In this document: in pieces, positions 21,120-33,881 of the stretch | How the letters are laid out: every line of letters begins with the position of its first letter | Numbering within the stretch: position 1 is the first letter of the stretch | Assembly: GCA_963682025.1 (NCBI GenBank) | Contig: OY821519.1 | Location: 143,086,429 to 143,150,428 of the forward strand | DNA: 64,000 nt | Direction of reading: 5' to 3' | Source: Cordilura impudica | Lineage: Eukaryota; Arthropoda; Insecta; Diptera; Scathophagidae | The notes under the pieces: generated by a model | What the model saw: the letters and a program-made list of their open reading frames with translations, nothing else | Told to the model about the DNA's origin: nothing | Databases searched by the model: none | Position numbers and translations under genes: made by a program

Positions 21120-22380
21120 TGACAGTTTGCCATCCAAACTTTTTTGGTTCTTCAGCCATGTATCTCCGAATTCCGCTTGTATCTATGATTTTTAGCTCTT
21201 TTTATTTTCTGAATAAGGCAATCTGTATTTCAATATCCATTTCTATGCACCCTTCTCTTTGAGTTTGCCCATAAAATTTCTATGGGTCTAAGTTGGAAAA
21301 CTTGTGGTTTGTTATCTTTCGGCACATATTTGATTTTTATACGATTTAAAATTTTCAATGGTAGCTTTTGCCAAGTAGTTCATGGTATTTTTTGATAAAT
21401 CTTTCAAGTTCGGAAATACACTTTTCATTCGAGCCTATTCCCTTTGGCGTTGAAGTTTTAATTGTAGTTGCTATGTCGTTGTCGTTTTTATCGTCGCTTC
21501 GTTCCTAAATTGGCATTCTTGAAATATATTGGAACGAAGAAGAGAGTTATCGTACAGAAGTTATTTCGGACACTAATTTTTCAAATTGCTGCACTGTCGT
21601 TATTTTCATTTCTCTTTTAATTTTTTGTAGTCGTTTCAACTTCGATACTAAGAATGGCGACGACAGAAAATAAATTTTCTTTGTCGTTATTATCTTCGTT
21701 TCAAAATGGAGAATACCAATATATTTTCGATACATGTCGATAACGCCAACAGTGATGCCAAACTGTCGTTTTTATTATGTTTTCAAGGGACAAAGCCAAT
21801 AGGAATAGGCCCGATTATAAATGTTTGCATTTACAGCTAATCCACCGTTGGAAAAAAAATTGGTTTACTGATACCACCCTCACTAACCGCCAAACACAAT
21901 AAAACCTTTCCTGAAAATTTGGTCTTACATATATACTTGGATGTCCAGACCGAAAGTAATTTTTTTCTTGCCATTTATTTCTTCTATTTATTTTCAAAGT
22001 AAAATACGACTCATCATCCATCACACATTTGTACTCAGTGGTTGCAAAGAAGCAATTGTGAGAAAGGAGACGTCGTGTGGATTTAATAATTCTTTCTTGC
22101 CTCTCAGTTGTTGCTGGTGCTGTTTTGTTCTGTTTCTTCTGAACTTGCATAGACTCCATATATCTATTAACTGTATTTTTGTGACGTTCATATTTGTCTC
22201 CCAAATCTCGGAAAGATTTTGCGCTGCGACCACCAGTTTCAGCTTTCATTTTACGGCGATATTTCCTTCCCGAACCAGGTTTTTTTCTACACTTTTATTG
22301 TTCTTTATCAAGTTTACTGTATTGTAGATAAAAGTTGTTTTTTTAAATCCCATATCCTTGAAATAATGAACAATATCCAT
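21120..22380 (-). pseudogene. Tc1/mariner transposase pseudogene split by a foldback MITE
   Basis: The reverse-strand start at 22380 gives an N-terminus M-D-I-V-H-Y-F-K-D-M-G-F-K-K-T-T-F. Next come K-K-P-G-S-G-R-K, a coil-like N-T-V-N-R-Y-M-E-S segment, and the first catalytic block K-C-V-M-D-D-E-S-Y-F (about 22025). A frameshifted A-V-N-A-N-I-Y-N-R segment follows near 21825. Beyond the MITE (21437-21812), V-P-K-D-N-K-P...Q-L-R-P-I-E-I-L-W-A-N-S-K-R carries the third catalytic residue (E) near 21280. The middle catalytic block is lost. The long frame over 21815-22249 is only the part without stops. Confidence 0.8.
21437..21812. mobile_element. Foldback/MITE inside the transposase pseudogene
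   Basis: The left terminus GCCTATTCCCTTTGGCGTTG is mirrored by the right terminus CAAAGCCAATAGGAATAGGC, then GTCGTTTTTA/TAAAAACGAC sub-repeats just inside. It interrupts transposase coding sequence between two readable blocks. The TSD is not clear. Confidence 0.6.
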
Positions 22381-22479
22381 ATTATTCTTGGACGGATTTT
22401 CTTTACAAAATATACAAATCAGTTTGTGAATCTAATTAGTTTAGTGTCAGTTTTAATAGTAAGTGATCAATGATGCGCG

Positions 22480-23465
22480 TGTATATATTTTCTAATAAAG
22501 AAGTTTATTAAGACGTTATATTTTATTTTTTTGTTGTAAACAGCATATTCCGTATTTATATATTTTTATTTTACTCAAAATCGATTTTTCGAACGCCTAA
22601 ATGTCTTTGCTATATATAATTTTTGTAACATTTCCCCTATGTAATAATTACATATGATATGAACTTGTGGGCACACAATGCATGAAAATTTCACAAAAAT
22701 TTGATTTATGATAACTTTCTATAAATGGCCCAAAGATTACGTTTGTACCTAGGAATCTATTCTTTTAGGCCGACTACACATACATATATTTTTTTATTAT
22801 TGAGTATATAATTTTTTCTGTATCAACACATAAAAATTTGTTGAAAAACTCTTTAGAACCTTAGATTTAAAAAAAATCGGCAAAATTTTTGAGAATTTTC
22901 TATAAGATAATATTGAAAATGTTAAGAAACCCTGTTTGATATCGTCAGATTTTTTCTTTTTTCAATTTTGTGTAGAATAATGTTGAAAATCTAGAGAAAA
23001 AAATTTTTCAAACGCATGAGTTCTTTTAAACTGAAAATTTTCTATAGAAATTATTTTTTTTTTTTTTTTTGTATAAGAGGAAAATGTGTTAAGATCTGAG
23101 AACTTTTTTAATTTAAAAACTTAATTTTATAATTAAAAATCAAATTTATTCCCGAATCAATTTATCAATCCGTTTATAACATCGAAATAAATTGCGTAGA
23201 TCCCATATACTATTCTTGATACTTATAAAAGGAGAATTCGATCTGGCGATGTCCGTCTGTCTGTCTGTATGATGAAAACATTATCCTGTCCGCAATAAAT
23301 CGGACAGGATAATGTCATAATCTGCAGCAGTTTAGTATTGAACGTTCACATGTACAAAAAAAACAACAACATGCAAAAATATATATGCATGGTTAATAAA
23401 CAAACAAACAAAAATGTAATTCTATGTGTTTACATTTATGGTCATTGCATCTAATAATTGTTTAC
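22480..23465. other. Gene-free interval with a perfect hairpin
   Basis: AT-rich, with a T/A homopolymer near 23055. A short DINE-like motif (GATCTGGCGATGTCCGTCTG) lies near 23239-23262, directly followed by a perfect 13-bp stem with an 8-nt loop at 23280-23313 (ATTATCCTGTCCG / CGGACAGGATAAT). This may be the end of a second rolling-circle-type element. Confidence 0.55.
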
Positions 23466-23469
23466 TAAT

Positions 23470-24363
23470 AAAAAGGCATGGGGCTCGCTTCAATTCTTAA
23501 CTTGCTCAGATGCTCCCTGAGCCTACAGTGACCAGTTAAAATCCCGGTTAGTATTCTCAGTCCGTTCTTTGATAATCCGATACATGACACAAATCTCTTA
23601 CTGTTATAGTTACCTAACAAGAGTTAGGATTGCCTTAGGCCTAAGTGGCTCGAGAAAAGCTCTAGTCTGATATGATTTTCATATTCTCTGAGTACGCCTT
23701 CCCATACTCCTTTTCCTATTCCACAAAATAGTTCCGGCCCCATTAGCTCTGTGGAAGCTCCCCTTCTGGCAAGCTCATCTGCTTGATCATTTCCTTGGAT
23801 CCCAATATGCCCCGGGACCCAACAAAGGCTGATTTTATTGTGTTTGCCTAGTTCATTCAGTCTCTGCAGACAGTCCCATACTAACTAAGAGTTACTACAT
23901 AAGAGCCTAGTGCTCGAATAGCAGCTTGAATATCTATTAGTATGGTTATGTCCCGTCTTTTGTACTTTCTATTTAAGTTAATCTGTGCAAATCTGTCGAT
24001 GGCATAGATTTCCGCCTGGAAAATACTTGTGAGTATTTCCATTGATTCATAGTATTTGGTACTAGGCCCAAAGACTCCCGCCCCTGTTCCATTTCCGGTT
24101 TTTGACCCGTCCGTGAACCATTTGATCGTATCCTCCTTTAGAGAATATGCTGTACTAGAACTACTCCATTCCTTCTTATTACTAAGTTTTGTAACAAAGT
24201 TTTTCTTGAAATCGTATTTCTTCTCAGTCCTATCCATTAGACAGTCTAGGAGGCAGTAATCTTTAACTTGACTTATTCGGTCCCATTGCCCTTCATAAAT
24301 TCTGGTTACAGGTTTATCCCCCTTTATCTTGATTGCCATTGCCAGGGCTTTCTTTTGCACCAC
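23470..24363 (-). pseudogene. Non-LTR retrotransposon RNase H relic
   Basis: The reverse-strand frame contains V-Q-K-K-A-L-A-M-A-I-K-I-K (start), F-T-D-G-S-K-T-G-N-G-T-G-A-G-V, Q-A-E-I-Y-A-I and I-D-I-Q-A-A-I-R-A-L, the first three RNase H blocks. After a frameshift/stop near 23880 come C-W-V-P-G-H-I-G-I-Q-G-N-D-Q-A-D-E-L-A-R and a C-terminal H-C-R-L-R-E-H-L motif near 23520. This arrangement fits R1/LOA/I-group elements. RT and endonuclease are absent, so it is a truncated copy ending near 23470. Confidence 0.82.
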
Positions 24364-24434
24364 TATGTGTAGTGGGATAGTAAGGGATTAGAAGATTCCA
24401 TGGCCCTATTAAATGCATCTGCTATATTACCTAG

Positions 24435-24773
24435 TCAACTGCAATTCCTTGCATAAGACCATATCCTGTCCATATTATATGGTCGGTTCCGTGCCTCTGA
24501 AGCATTTTCTCCAAGACTCCCAACAGGAACCATACATGTATCCACTATTTGATATCCAGGCCTACAAAATAGAAGTGACTGCGTCGTCTTATTCAACCAA
24601 ATATCTCTACGTAACTCATATATCAGCTTGAGGGGAACAATTGTTGTAACAAAAATTATATGATCTAGGGTAGCAGGCTCGTCCAATAGATATTGTTGTT
24701 TATAGAAGCTTTGGCCTGTTGAGTCATCAAACCCATAGCACACAATTAATTTACAATGTGTATCGCATTGCAA
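24435..24773 (-). other. Unrecognised 112-codon open frame
   Basis: The codon-by-codon reading looks protein-like (varied composition, several Cys, motif R-R-D-I-W-L-N-K-T-T) and it lies directly upstream of the RNase H relic on the same strand. I recognise no RT motif in it. It could be part of another mobile element or a chance frame. Confidence 0.3.
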
Positions 24774-24897
24774 AGATCTCCTGTTGCTCTGAAAGTATTC
24801 GGTTATCTGTGTGGTCTAATATTCATTGTAATGGCACTTCTACTTAGTTACATAAATACTGATATCGGAAGGTTTGCATTTCGATTTTGTTTTTATA

Positions 24898-25270
24898 TTA
24901 TTGTTTTGTTAATCCATTTTCAATCAAAAACGTTAATGCTTTATCAGCTGTTATTGGTAAAAGATCAATTGCTGTAAGTTTCTTCTGAATTTCAGTTATA
25001 TTTTCTTAACTAACAGGTTTTTCAGCGTATGCAACGTATGATGAAATCTTTTCATTTCAGGTGAGCCCTGCATTTGCTAATCTCTTTTCTTGTTCATAAA
25101 CTAGAATTAACATATTCAATGCAACCCGTTTCGAATCAGTTACTTTGATTGCATTTCGGCAAGTACTTTTTTATGTACAAGCCGCGCTGTACGGTAAAAG
25201 CGGGCAAAAGATTTTAATAACACATTATTCCGAACTCTTTTGTTAATAACTTGCCGTTCACAATTTTTTG
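24898..25270 (-). pseudogene. Decayed coding block of unknown family
   Basis: The reverse strand gives R-Q-V-I-N-K-R-V-R-N-N-V-L-L-K-S-F, then after a frameshift K-R-V-A-L-N-M-L-I-L-V-Y-E-Q-E-K-R-L. Two in-frame stops separate this from N-E-K-I-S-S-Y-V-A-Y-A-E-K-P-V-S and E-I-Q-K-K-L-T-A-I-D-L-L-P-I, ending at 24898. Amphipathic, charge-rich composition suggests former coding sequence. I do not recognise the family; it may be transposon-derived. Confidence 0.4.
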
Positions 25271-25299
25271 CAAGCGCGTGCACTACAAAAGTTATACTC

Positions 25300-28200
25300 C
25301 ACAAAAAAAAAATATAATTGTTAGATTACGTACAACATTACACTTGAACAAAACATTGCACAGTTAGATAACAACACACAATTATGCAAAAAGTAGTAAA
25401 AACCGTTTATTTAACACGGCTTGACTAATGTTTTACATATTTACACTTTATCTCGGTTTCAAACTTCAGATTCAGAAAATCAATTCAGTTCTAAAATATA
25501 AAACCATAACAAATTTAACTTTATACTCATATGCTTTTGACCATAGTCCGGTGTTATAAGATTTGTCAATAATGAAGAGGTGGGGTATGAGGTTGACGAC
25601 TATTTTAAGAAGCTAGACTGTTCCTACTGTAAACAGGGTATCGAAGCTATTGAATATCGCGTATCGAGGTAAAAGGAGGTTATGTTGTGAAATAAAAATT
25701 TTGTTGCTGTATATTTATATACAAACAACTTGTGTTATTAACAACTCTGTTACTTAATTTTTAATTCAGTCAATTTACTTATGCGAAATAATTTTATATT
25801 GTCATAAATTTTAAATTATTTTTCCACTCTGTAATAAACTGTTCAATTGAATAGCACATTGTGTTTAAACATTTATTTAATCGTAACAAATTTTTCTTAA
25901 ATTTGTTGTGTTTTCTTTGTCAGGTCGGGTTGTTCTGGGACCGCCCTCGCATAACAAATTTCACACAATTTTATTGACAATTTTAAGCTAAAACAAATAA
26001 AAAATTATTATTGTTAATAAAAAAACAAACCCGTCTTTTCAAATTAAAAGAGAAATTTACACAAATAAAAAAACCTGAGGAACAAAATAACAACAACAAC
26101 AAAATATAACTAAAGACTTAAATATTAAATAGAAAAACTTAAAAAAAAAGAAAATGGTAATTCTCACCTGTATTAAATACATTATGATAAGCTAATTATT
26201 TGCAACAATTAACAACGTTTTTGTAGTTGTTGTTTGTTTAACAAGCACGTTTAAAATAATGTTAAAAGTGAGGTAAAATTAATACATTTATGCTGCCAAA
26301 TTGTGTTAATTGAAACAAATTATAGATGGTGATGATAAGAGCGGCAACAAAAACACAATCGTAACAACAACAACAACAACAGAAAAAACAGCAAACAAAA
26401 TAATAAAGTTGCAATGAATGAGATAGAAAACAATTAGAAGGCACTTTACTTTGTTGTTTTGTTGTGGTTTGTTCGTTTGTTTGTTTTTTTTTTTTTTGGT
26501 TTTTTTCTTTTTTTTTTTTTTGTTGTACGCTGGCTGGATATGAGGGTGATGGCTGGTTGTATTGGTGTATTCAAAGTTAAATAGAGTAGAGTCGAATAAA
26601 TCGAGTTTATTGAAGAAGCTACCGGTGTGTTCTTAAATTTTTCAATTTTCCAGGTGAATTTTTAAATAAATTTTCTTTTTTTGTTTTTTAGTTTGTAGGT
26701 GAACTTTTTTTTCCAAGAATGATTGATAAGCTCTAGTTAGTAATTATGATGAATTTTAATATTATGATTAGAAATTTATTTGTTTATTTGTTTTTTTTTC
26801 CTAACTGGTTAAATTAAAATAGATGCTCCAATAATTTGCTCCAATAGATGATTTTTTTTTATTGTGCATTTAAAAAAATCAAAAAATTTATGAATCGATT
26901 TTTTTTTTATGATTCTTCGAGATTTTAAAGATAACTTTTCGATTTGTATTTGAAAATATTTCCGGAATTATTTTAGTAATTTTTTAAAAAAAATTTAACG
27001 CGATTTTTATTAAATTAAAATTTTTCAAATTTTGTTTAAAATAATTTTTGTTTAAGTCAACTGATTAATATAACACTTTTTTTTCGTAGACAAAAAGTGA
27101 GTTCAGTTTATATGTTTTCTTGACGAAATTTAACACTTTTGCTTGATTTAAATTACAAAGAAATTATTCACACGCGTATAATTTTTGTTAAATCAAAAAC
27201 AAAATGCAATTGTTAGAATTTTTCAAAAAAAAGAATTTTAAATGTTTTAAATGAATTTTTTTTATGAACGTTTTGTGTGTAATTTATGTCAAAAGTCCAA
27301 AATACAATTATTTAAATTAAGTTTTCTATGAAAATGACAGCTGTTGTTCACAAGACGGTTTTTGTTTTTCGGAAATTGCAAAATGACATTTGAAATTTGG
27401 CAAATGGTGCAAATTTAATGAATTTTTTCTTAACACATTTAATTTTTTACGTAAACAATTTATACAATAATTAAATGGCAAACTTATTAATATTTTATAC
27501 CAATTTTTTATCCGCCGAATTAATTTTTTGATTTGTTATGGTTTTTCTTTATAAAATGTGTATTCTTAACATTCCTCCACACTAATTACACTATTTGATA
27601 GATTTTTTTTTTCTTTTTTTTTCAATGTTAACTTTTTATTATTTAACCATTAGTTTTGGTTTATTTTTGTTTTCAACTGGTTTGTGTTATTGTTATATTT
27701 ACACGTGTAATTTTTGTATTTATAATTTCATTCGCGCTTGCGTTAAAATTTTTAATATTGTAATTTTAACTCGTTTTTTAGCTTTGCATTTATCCGTTAG
27801 CTGCATTTTCTTATTGTTTACGCCTTAAAGGTTGTTGCGGTAATGAATTCGAAACGTTTGTTAGCGTGCATAGCAAGGCATTGAGCAAAGTAATGGAAAT
27901 AATTTGTTGTGCGACCTGGTTTGATGTCTTTCGCAACATGTTGTGTGTGTGTTTGTGTGTGCGGTTGTATTTATTGAAAGCGTTATACAAAATATTTCAT
28001 GGATTATAAGACACAGTGGACAAATTTGGAAAAAATTAAAAATTTTAAGAAATTCTAAAATATTACCAAAATACTTCGACAACAAACCGATTATGAGGAG
28101 ACGGAAAAAGAGTATAAAGTAAAAACAAATTGTTTGGCGTTATTATGAAAAGGTTACGTCAGTTAATCGAACAAAAGCTAATATTTAAAAAAAATCATGC

Positions 28201-28438
28201 ATATTTAGTTTTCAAATGCAAATAGTTTTAAATCTCAAGAAATATTTTTTTTATTTTAGTAATATGAAGTAATAATTATTAGTTTTATTTTTGAACAAAT
28301 TCCAGAAAATATATTTTATATTTTATATTTTTTTTTATACATATCATTTAAAATAACATATCTATTTTTTGTGTACATAATAATTTCTCTTAAATTACTT
28401 TTTAAATCATCAATATCAAAATCATCAAATTTAGTTAT
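25300..28438. other. 3.1-kb gene-free low-complexity interval
   Basis: Very AT-rich with CAA/TTG trinucleotide runs (26090-26105, 26360-26385), poly-T near 26480-26525, and GT/TG runs near 27945-27960. Few shared transposon motifs occur here, unlike the rest of the window. A good donor-like site exists on the reverse strand near 26167 (ACAG|GTGAGA), so an untranslated exon is possible but unproven. Confidence 0.45.
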
Positions 28439-28439
28439 A

Positions 28440-31400
28440 AATAATATAATTATAACATTCATATCTCACCGATTTATAACAATATCTATGTTTGTAGCTC
28501 CAAACTCAAAATACTCAACTATTATATATTACTTAAATAACACAATTATTTACCATGTCACTAAAAATTCTACAATGGAATATTAAAGGTTACATTAATA
28601 ATTTTAACGAACTACAAATTCTCATTAACAAACACTGTCCAAAAATAATATCTTTACAAGAAACACACATTCAAAACAACACAAATATAATAACTCCAAT
28701 TTCATATAAAATGTATCCATCATCTTCAACTCACAATTCCTTTGGCGGTTCAGCCATACTAATCCACAAATCAATTCAACACGAATTAGTAAATTCACTA
28801 AGCGACTTTGATTCCTTAGCACTTCTTATACATTCCAAACAATCATTTGTAATTTTCAGTACATATATCCCTCCTACAAAACCCTACAAATACAAAGACC
28901 TAGTTCGTTTATAGGAGACTAGACTTCATCCAGTATTAATAACTGGCGACTGTAAAATAGCTGGCACGTTAGCTGGGGATCTAATACAAATAACAGAAGA
29001 GGCACGATACTATCAAAGTACATTTCTAACTCTAGACTGACGATTCTGAACAACGGTTCTCCAACTCATTACTCCACACACCAAACCTTCACAAATATAG
29101 ACTTAACAATTATATCTACAGCTTTAGCCATCCACTCTCACTGGGAAATTGAAACTGATTTATCAGGTAGTGACCATTTTCCCATAATCACTTCACTATT
29201 CCCAAATAACCAAAACATAGTTAGTCCAAATCTTAGACCACTCTTTATTCTAAAAAATTCAAAATGGAAAAGTTACAGTATTCTCTCTGATAGGTTCAGC
29301 TCAATGCGACCAATTAGCCCTAATATTAATTAAGAGGCAGCTAGTATTCATAAAATAATTTTACAGAGCGCCAATGAAAGCATACCACAACACAAATCAA
29401 TCAGACACAATATTTCGGTCCCATGATGGTCCAAAACATTAGAACAACTAAAAACTCAGAGAAACCATTGTTGGAATAAATTTAGAAGAATTATTTCTAC
29501 TGAAAATGAATTAAACTACAAAAAATCTAATGCTTTATATAGAAGGGAAATTAAAATTGCAAAAAAAAAATCAATCCACATGTTTACTTCCGAAATTAAG
29601 CCCTCAACTCCCCCAGATGAAATGTGGTGTAATATTCGGAGATTCTGCGGTTTAAAACCAAAGATCCCTATACATTGCATTCAGGAAACTAACAACCCAC
29701 AAAATAATATCACAGACTCCAGTGAAATTGCAAATACCTTCTGCGAGTTCTGGTCTAGACAGTCTAACGACGAAAATTTTTCATCTACCTTTCGACACTT
29801 AAAATATTGAACAATATATAGTACTAAACATCCCACTCCAGGAAATAACGCTTCTATCATAGAAGAAAAGATTAACATGATTGAACTTTCCATTGCACTC
29901 AATAAATTAAAAGGTGAAACACCTGGTTTAGACCGTATTTCATACCCTATGATAAAAAATTTATCCAAGAAGGTGCAAATAAGATTAATCCTACTGTATA
30001 ACAATATTCTTGACAACTTTGTTCCCCAAATATATAAGACCAGCTTAATTAAACCCATACTAAAGCCTGTGGCAAACAAAATCCTCCTTAGTAACCATCA
30101 ATATGGTTTCATAAAAGGAAAATCAATTGCAGACCCTTTACTCTATCTAGATTTTAAAATTAGTCAAACGCTACAAAATAAAAATCATTTATCAATCATT
30201 TCACTAGATTCTGCCAAAGCATTCGACAAAATAGGTTTACATTCTATCTTAAATCAACTCGAAGAATGGAAAATAGGCCCAAAAATTTACAACTATATAA
30301 AAAATGACTTAACTAATAGAAAAATCATCGTTAGAAACAACTCATACTACTCAAAAACTAGGCCACTATCAAATGGCATCCCTCAGGGTACACCACTTTC
30401 TGTTATTCCTGATTGGATACAACAAACTTTCTTCTATAATATTACTCCACAAAGAAATTGATTTTGTTGCATACGCCGATGATTATGTTATAATAAAAAA
30501 CTTAATAAAACTAAAAACCAGAATATAGACATAAACGCTTTAATTACTGACATTCTCAATTGGTGTATCTCCTCTGGGGCACAATTATCACTAGACAAAT
30601 GCAAACATCTACACATTTGTAGAAAGCACAACTGTTCTCCTAACCTTCAGAGTAATAATTCCACAATTGGAGCTGTCACTAGCCTTAAGATACTTGGAAT
30701 AGTTTTTAACAACCGCTACAGATGGAATTCCCATATTGACTACGTGAATTTATCCCTATCAAATAGGCTTAACATTATCAAATGTTTGTCTTCTAGAAAA
30801 TTCACATCTTCCCTCATCCATATCCTTAACTCGATATTTATATCTAAAATCAACTACGGTATTTATTTTTATGGATATTCTCCCAAGAGTACCTTGAATA
30901 AACTAAAAACAAACTACAATGCAGCCTTACGTCTCTCGTTAGGAGCTTTCAGAACGTCACCCATAAGAAACTTAATAGCTGAAGCAGATGTAATGTCAAT
31001 TGGACAGCTTAGGGAGTTTGCCACCGCAAAACAATTTAAGTCCATTTTGTTTAATGACCGTCATCCACTTTCAAATATCGTAAAAAAATCAATAAACAAT
31101 AAAAAATTGCCAGATATTCCAGCAACTCCAACGCGTATTGTCCAAATTTGCAAAAACCTTAACATTCCCTTTAATATTTTTCAACCACCAATTATAAAAA
31201 GCCCTAACTGGAAAATTGATATATCCATAATTGACACGTCCCTCAATGAGAACAAAAAGTGTTCAACTAACAATGCAATATACCTACAAACATTCAGTGA
31301 AATTCAACATAAACTTCATGACCATTATTTCCTGTATACCGATGGCTCCAGAACCGATAATAGAGTTAGCTTCGGCGTTGTAGATAGCGAAAAAACACTG

Positions 31401-32300
31401 ATAAGATCAATTCTACCTGAATATAGCACTTATTACTCTGCTGAAATTATTGCTATTTACCAGACAATTGAACTTATAAAGAAGACAAGAGCTAGACACG
31501 CAATTTGCACTGACTCCCTTTCTGCACTAGATGCTATAAAAAATTTAAATAACGACCAATTCTATCCAAGCGCTATTCGACAAACCCTCATTGAGAGACA
31601 GCCCAATATTAAAGTTATTTGGATACCAGACCACTCAGGAATAAAAGGCAATGAGGCTGCGGATAACTGTGCTAAGGCTGCACTTTCTGCACCCCTTATA
31701 ACTACACGAAACCTTTGTTCAGAAGATATAAAAAAGTTCCTTAAATCAAAATATCGAGAAGAAAAACTTCACAACTGGACTCAAACTACTGATTGGTACA
31801 AGAAAATTAACCCAAAAAAACTCAACGCTAACAACATTTTTAAAAATATCGACAATAACACCTTTCTAAGAAAAGACCAAATAAAAATTATATGTTTAAG
31901 ATTAGGTCACACCCTAATCAACCACTCACATGTTATGGATAAAAACTTATCAAAATTCAGTCCCTTCTGTGGCTTTAATCCAGTTAACATTCATTGATCA
32001 CCTCTTTTCAAACTGTCCACATATGAACCAATTCAAAAACACAATACTAAACAATAAAGGCCTTTTTCAATTAATCGACACTTCAATCACAAACGATAAC
32101 TCTAAACTAATAATAAAATTCTTAAAACGAAGTAACCTTTACAATTCCATTTGAAACATTCTACATATCACTTAAAGCTTAAGACCATCGTTGTCATTGC
32201 TCTTCTCTTTATTATACTAATAATTTAGTTATAAGTATAATATATATATAAATATTTAGAAATGAAATATAATATATTTATAAATAAATAAATAAATATT
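28440..32300 (+). mobile_element. I-clade non-LTR retrotransposon (defective)
   Basis: Contains endonuclease, RT and RNase H in the I-factor order, and ends in a TAAA-type short tandem tail (TAAATAAATAAATAAA, about 32280-32298), characteristic of I-group 3' ends. No gag ORF is recognisable upstream, so the copy is 5' truncated or the boundary lies a little further upstream. No TSD was resolved because both flanks are T-rich. Confidence 0.85.
28555..32154 (+). pseudogene. I-like ORF2 (endonuclease-RT-RNase H), broken
   Basis: Endonuclease: I-L-Q-W-N-I-K-G at the start, L-Q-E-T-H at about residue 35, I-T-G-D before a frameshift near 28940, and S-D-H-F-P-I near 29170. RT: G-L-D-R-I-S-Y-P-M-I (about 29930), N-H-Q-Y-G-F-I-K-G (30095), S-L-D-S-A-K-A-F-D (30200), G-I-P-Q-G-T-P-L (30378), and Y-A-D-D near 30470 in another frame. 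RNase H (30744-31997): T-D-G-S, S-A-E-I-I-A-I, T-D-S-L-S-A-L-D, then I-P-D-H-S-G-I-K-G-N-E-A-A-D, with D where G is usual. A zinc-knuckle-like C-terminus is split by a frameshift near 31970. A ~30-40 aa gap after I-K-P-I-L-K-P removes part of the RT N-terminal region. Several stops and frameshifts make it non-functional. Confidence 0.9.
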
Positions 32301-33880
32301 TTTTTTTTTGCATTTTATTAAATGAAATTTATATACTTAATTCTAATCCCACGAAGCCATTCGGCTTGTCTGTAGGATGTGAAAATTAATTAAATTAATA
32401 TATTATTTTCCCTTTCATTGCGACATTATTGCTTTATCGACATTATTGATATTAATTAAATCCAAGGGCAGTTCATTAAAAGTAGAGGGTAAAATTGATA
32501 AAAAAAAAAAATACGTGTCAGTTGAGAGAATTTTTTTTGTCAGTGAATATTTCGTGAATACATCGTAATTTTTAAAAACATGTTATACGCCATCTGCTTA
32601 TTTTTGTTTTAACGACATTCGCAGTAGGCCCCGTAAAACTGACAAAGGAGAGACGCCCCAATAGTGATAGAGGTTGAAAAGTTTCCTTTGAATTCGATTC
32701 CAAAACTGGCAAAAAAAAACATTTCCCAACGTCTCGTTGACGCGGTTTTGTTAGCTTATCAGCCGGCGAAAAAACCCCTCATAATCAATTAAAAGATAGT
32801 CATGTTTGGTACCGGGTGAAAGATAATTAAATTCTACAAAAAATTACTCTGTGAGCGCTCTAATTTAAATTTTTTTTTCCAAAATATTGTGTTTCTTCTA
32901 AAAGTAAAATTTTTATTAATGAACCATCAACTTAAGGTATTTGACTACATAATTACATAATTTCCTTTTAGATAAATGTTTTGCAAATATTTTTAATGTT
33001 TTTTAAAAAGAGCTTCATGAATAGGATATTTTCGATATTTTTATTGAGTTTCAACAAATCTAACGCACGCACGCACACTTACACTAGTTATCTATTCTTT
33101 TTTAAATAAAAAAATGTTCAATTTTTTTTCCAAAAACCATTTTCCCGGCCACTTGTAAAACATAGAATTGACGTCCAAAATACAGTTGAATTTTTTCTTC
33201 GAATTCAAAATGCCTGGTATGTTATACCACAGGATAGAAATAATCATTTAATAGAGACCATGCCATGACGATGCAAGGCTGTTTTTGAAAATAAGAGTTT
33301 CATTGTGGAATATTAAAAAAAAAAAAACAGTGACACATGATATATTTTTCGGTTAGATTTGTTTTGTACTGTTGAAATAGTGACATTATAAATTTCAAAA
33401 AAATCTAAATATTGAAGAAGAAAACATAATAAAACATAATTTTTATTTAAAATGAAGATTCCTTTATTATAAAAATAAAATTTAAATTTGAATAACATTA
33501 TGAAATTATGAAATGTGTATGCTAGTTGCTAATGATTTGGCCGATACTGTATATGGAGTACAATTATAATGTTAGCATTGAAGTCTTGTTTGAGTCTAAT
33601 AATTATGAATGAAAGAATTCGACTAAAAATGGCCGAGAACTAACCAGGGTCGCCGCACAATAGCATGCAAAATAAATTAAAATAAATTTTGTGTTATTCC
33701 ATAAGTTATTAACAGAGACAGGAACTTCATGCACCAAAAAAGTGTGTTTTAAGGGGCCTTAACTATGCGCTAAAAATCTTAAAATATGCACTAAAAATTA
33801 AAAAAATATGCACTTAAAATTTTGTTAAACCTTTATTTAAATCAAATTTAAATTGACTCTTTGTTCACTTAAAGATAAAT
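32301..33880. other. Gene-free interval
   Basis: AT-rich with a less AT-rich patch at 32590-32790 in which I recognise no exon or repeat. An ACGC run lies at 33064-33075. AAATATGCACT-type motifs at 33775-33820 recur at 35885-35940 on the far side of the hAT relic and may mark the edges of that element. Confidence 0.45.
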
Positions 33881-33881
33881 A

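Noticed and set aside
26150..26600. Untranslated exon with donor near 26167 on the reverse strand
   Set aside because: Only one splice-like signal and CAA-rich DNA; no acceptor or downstream coding exon identified.
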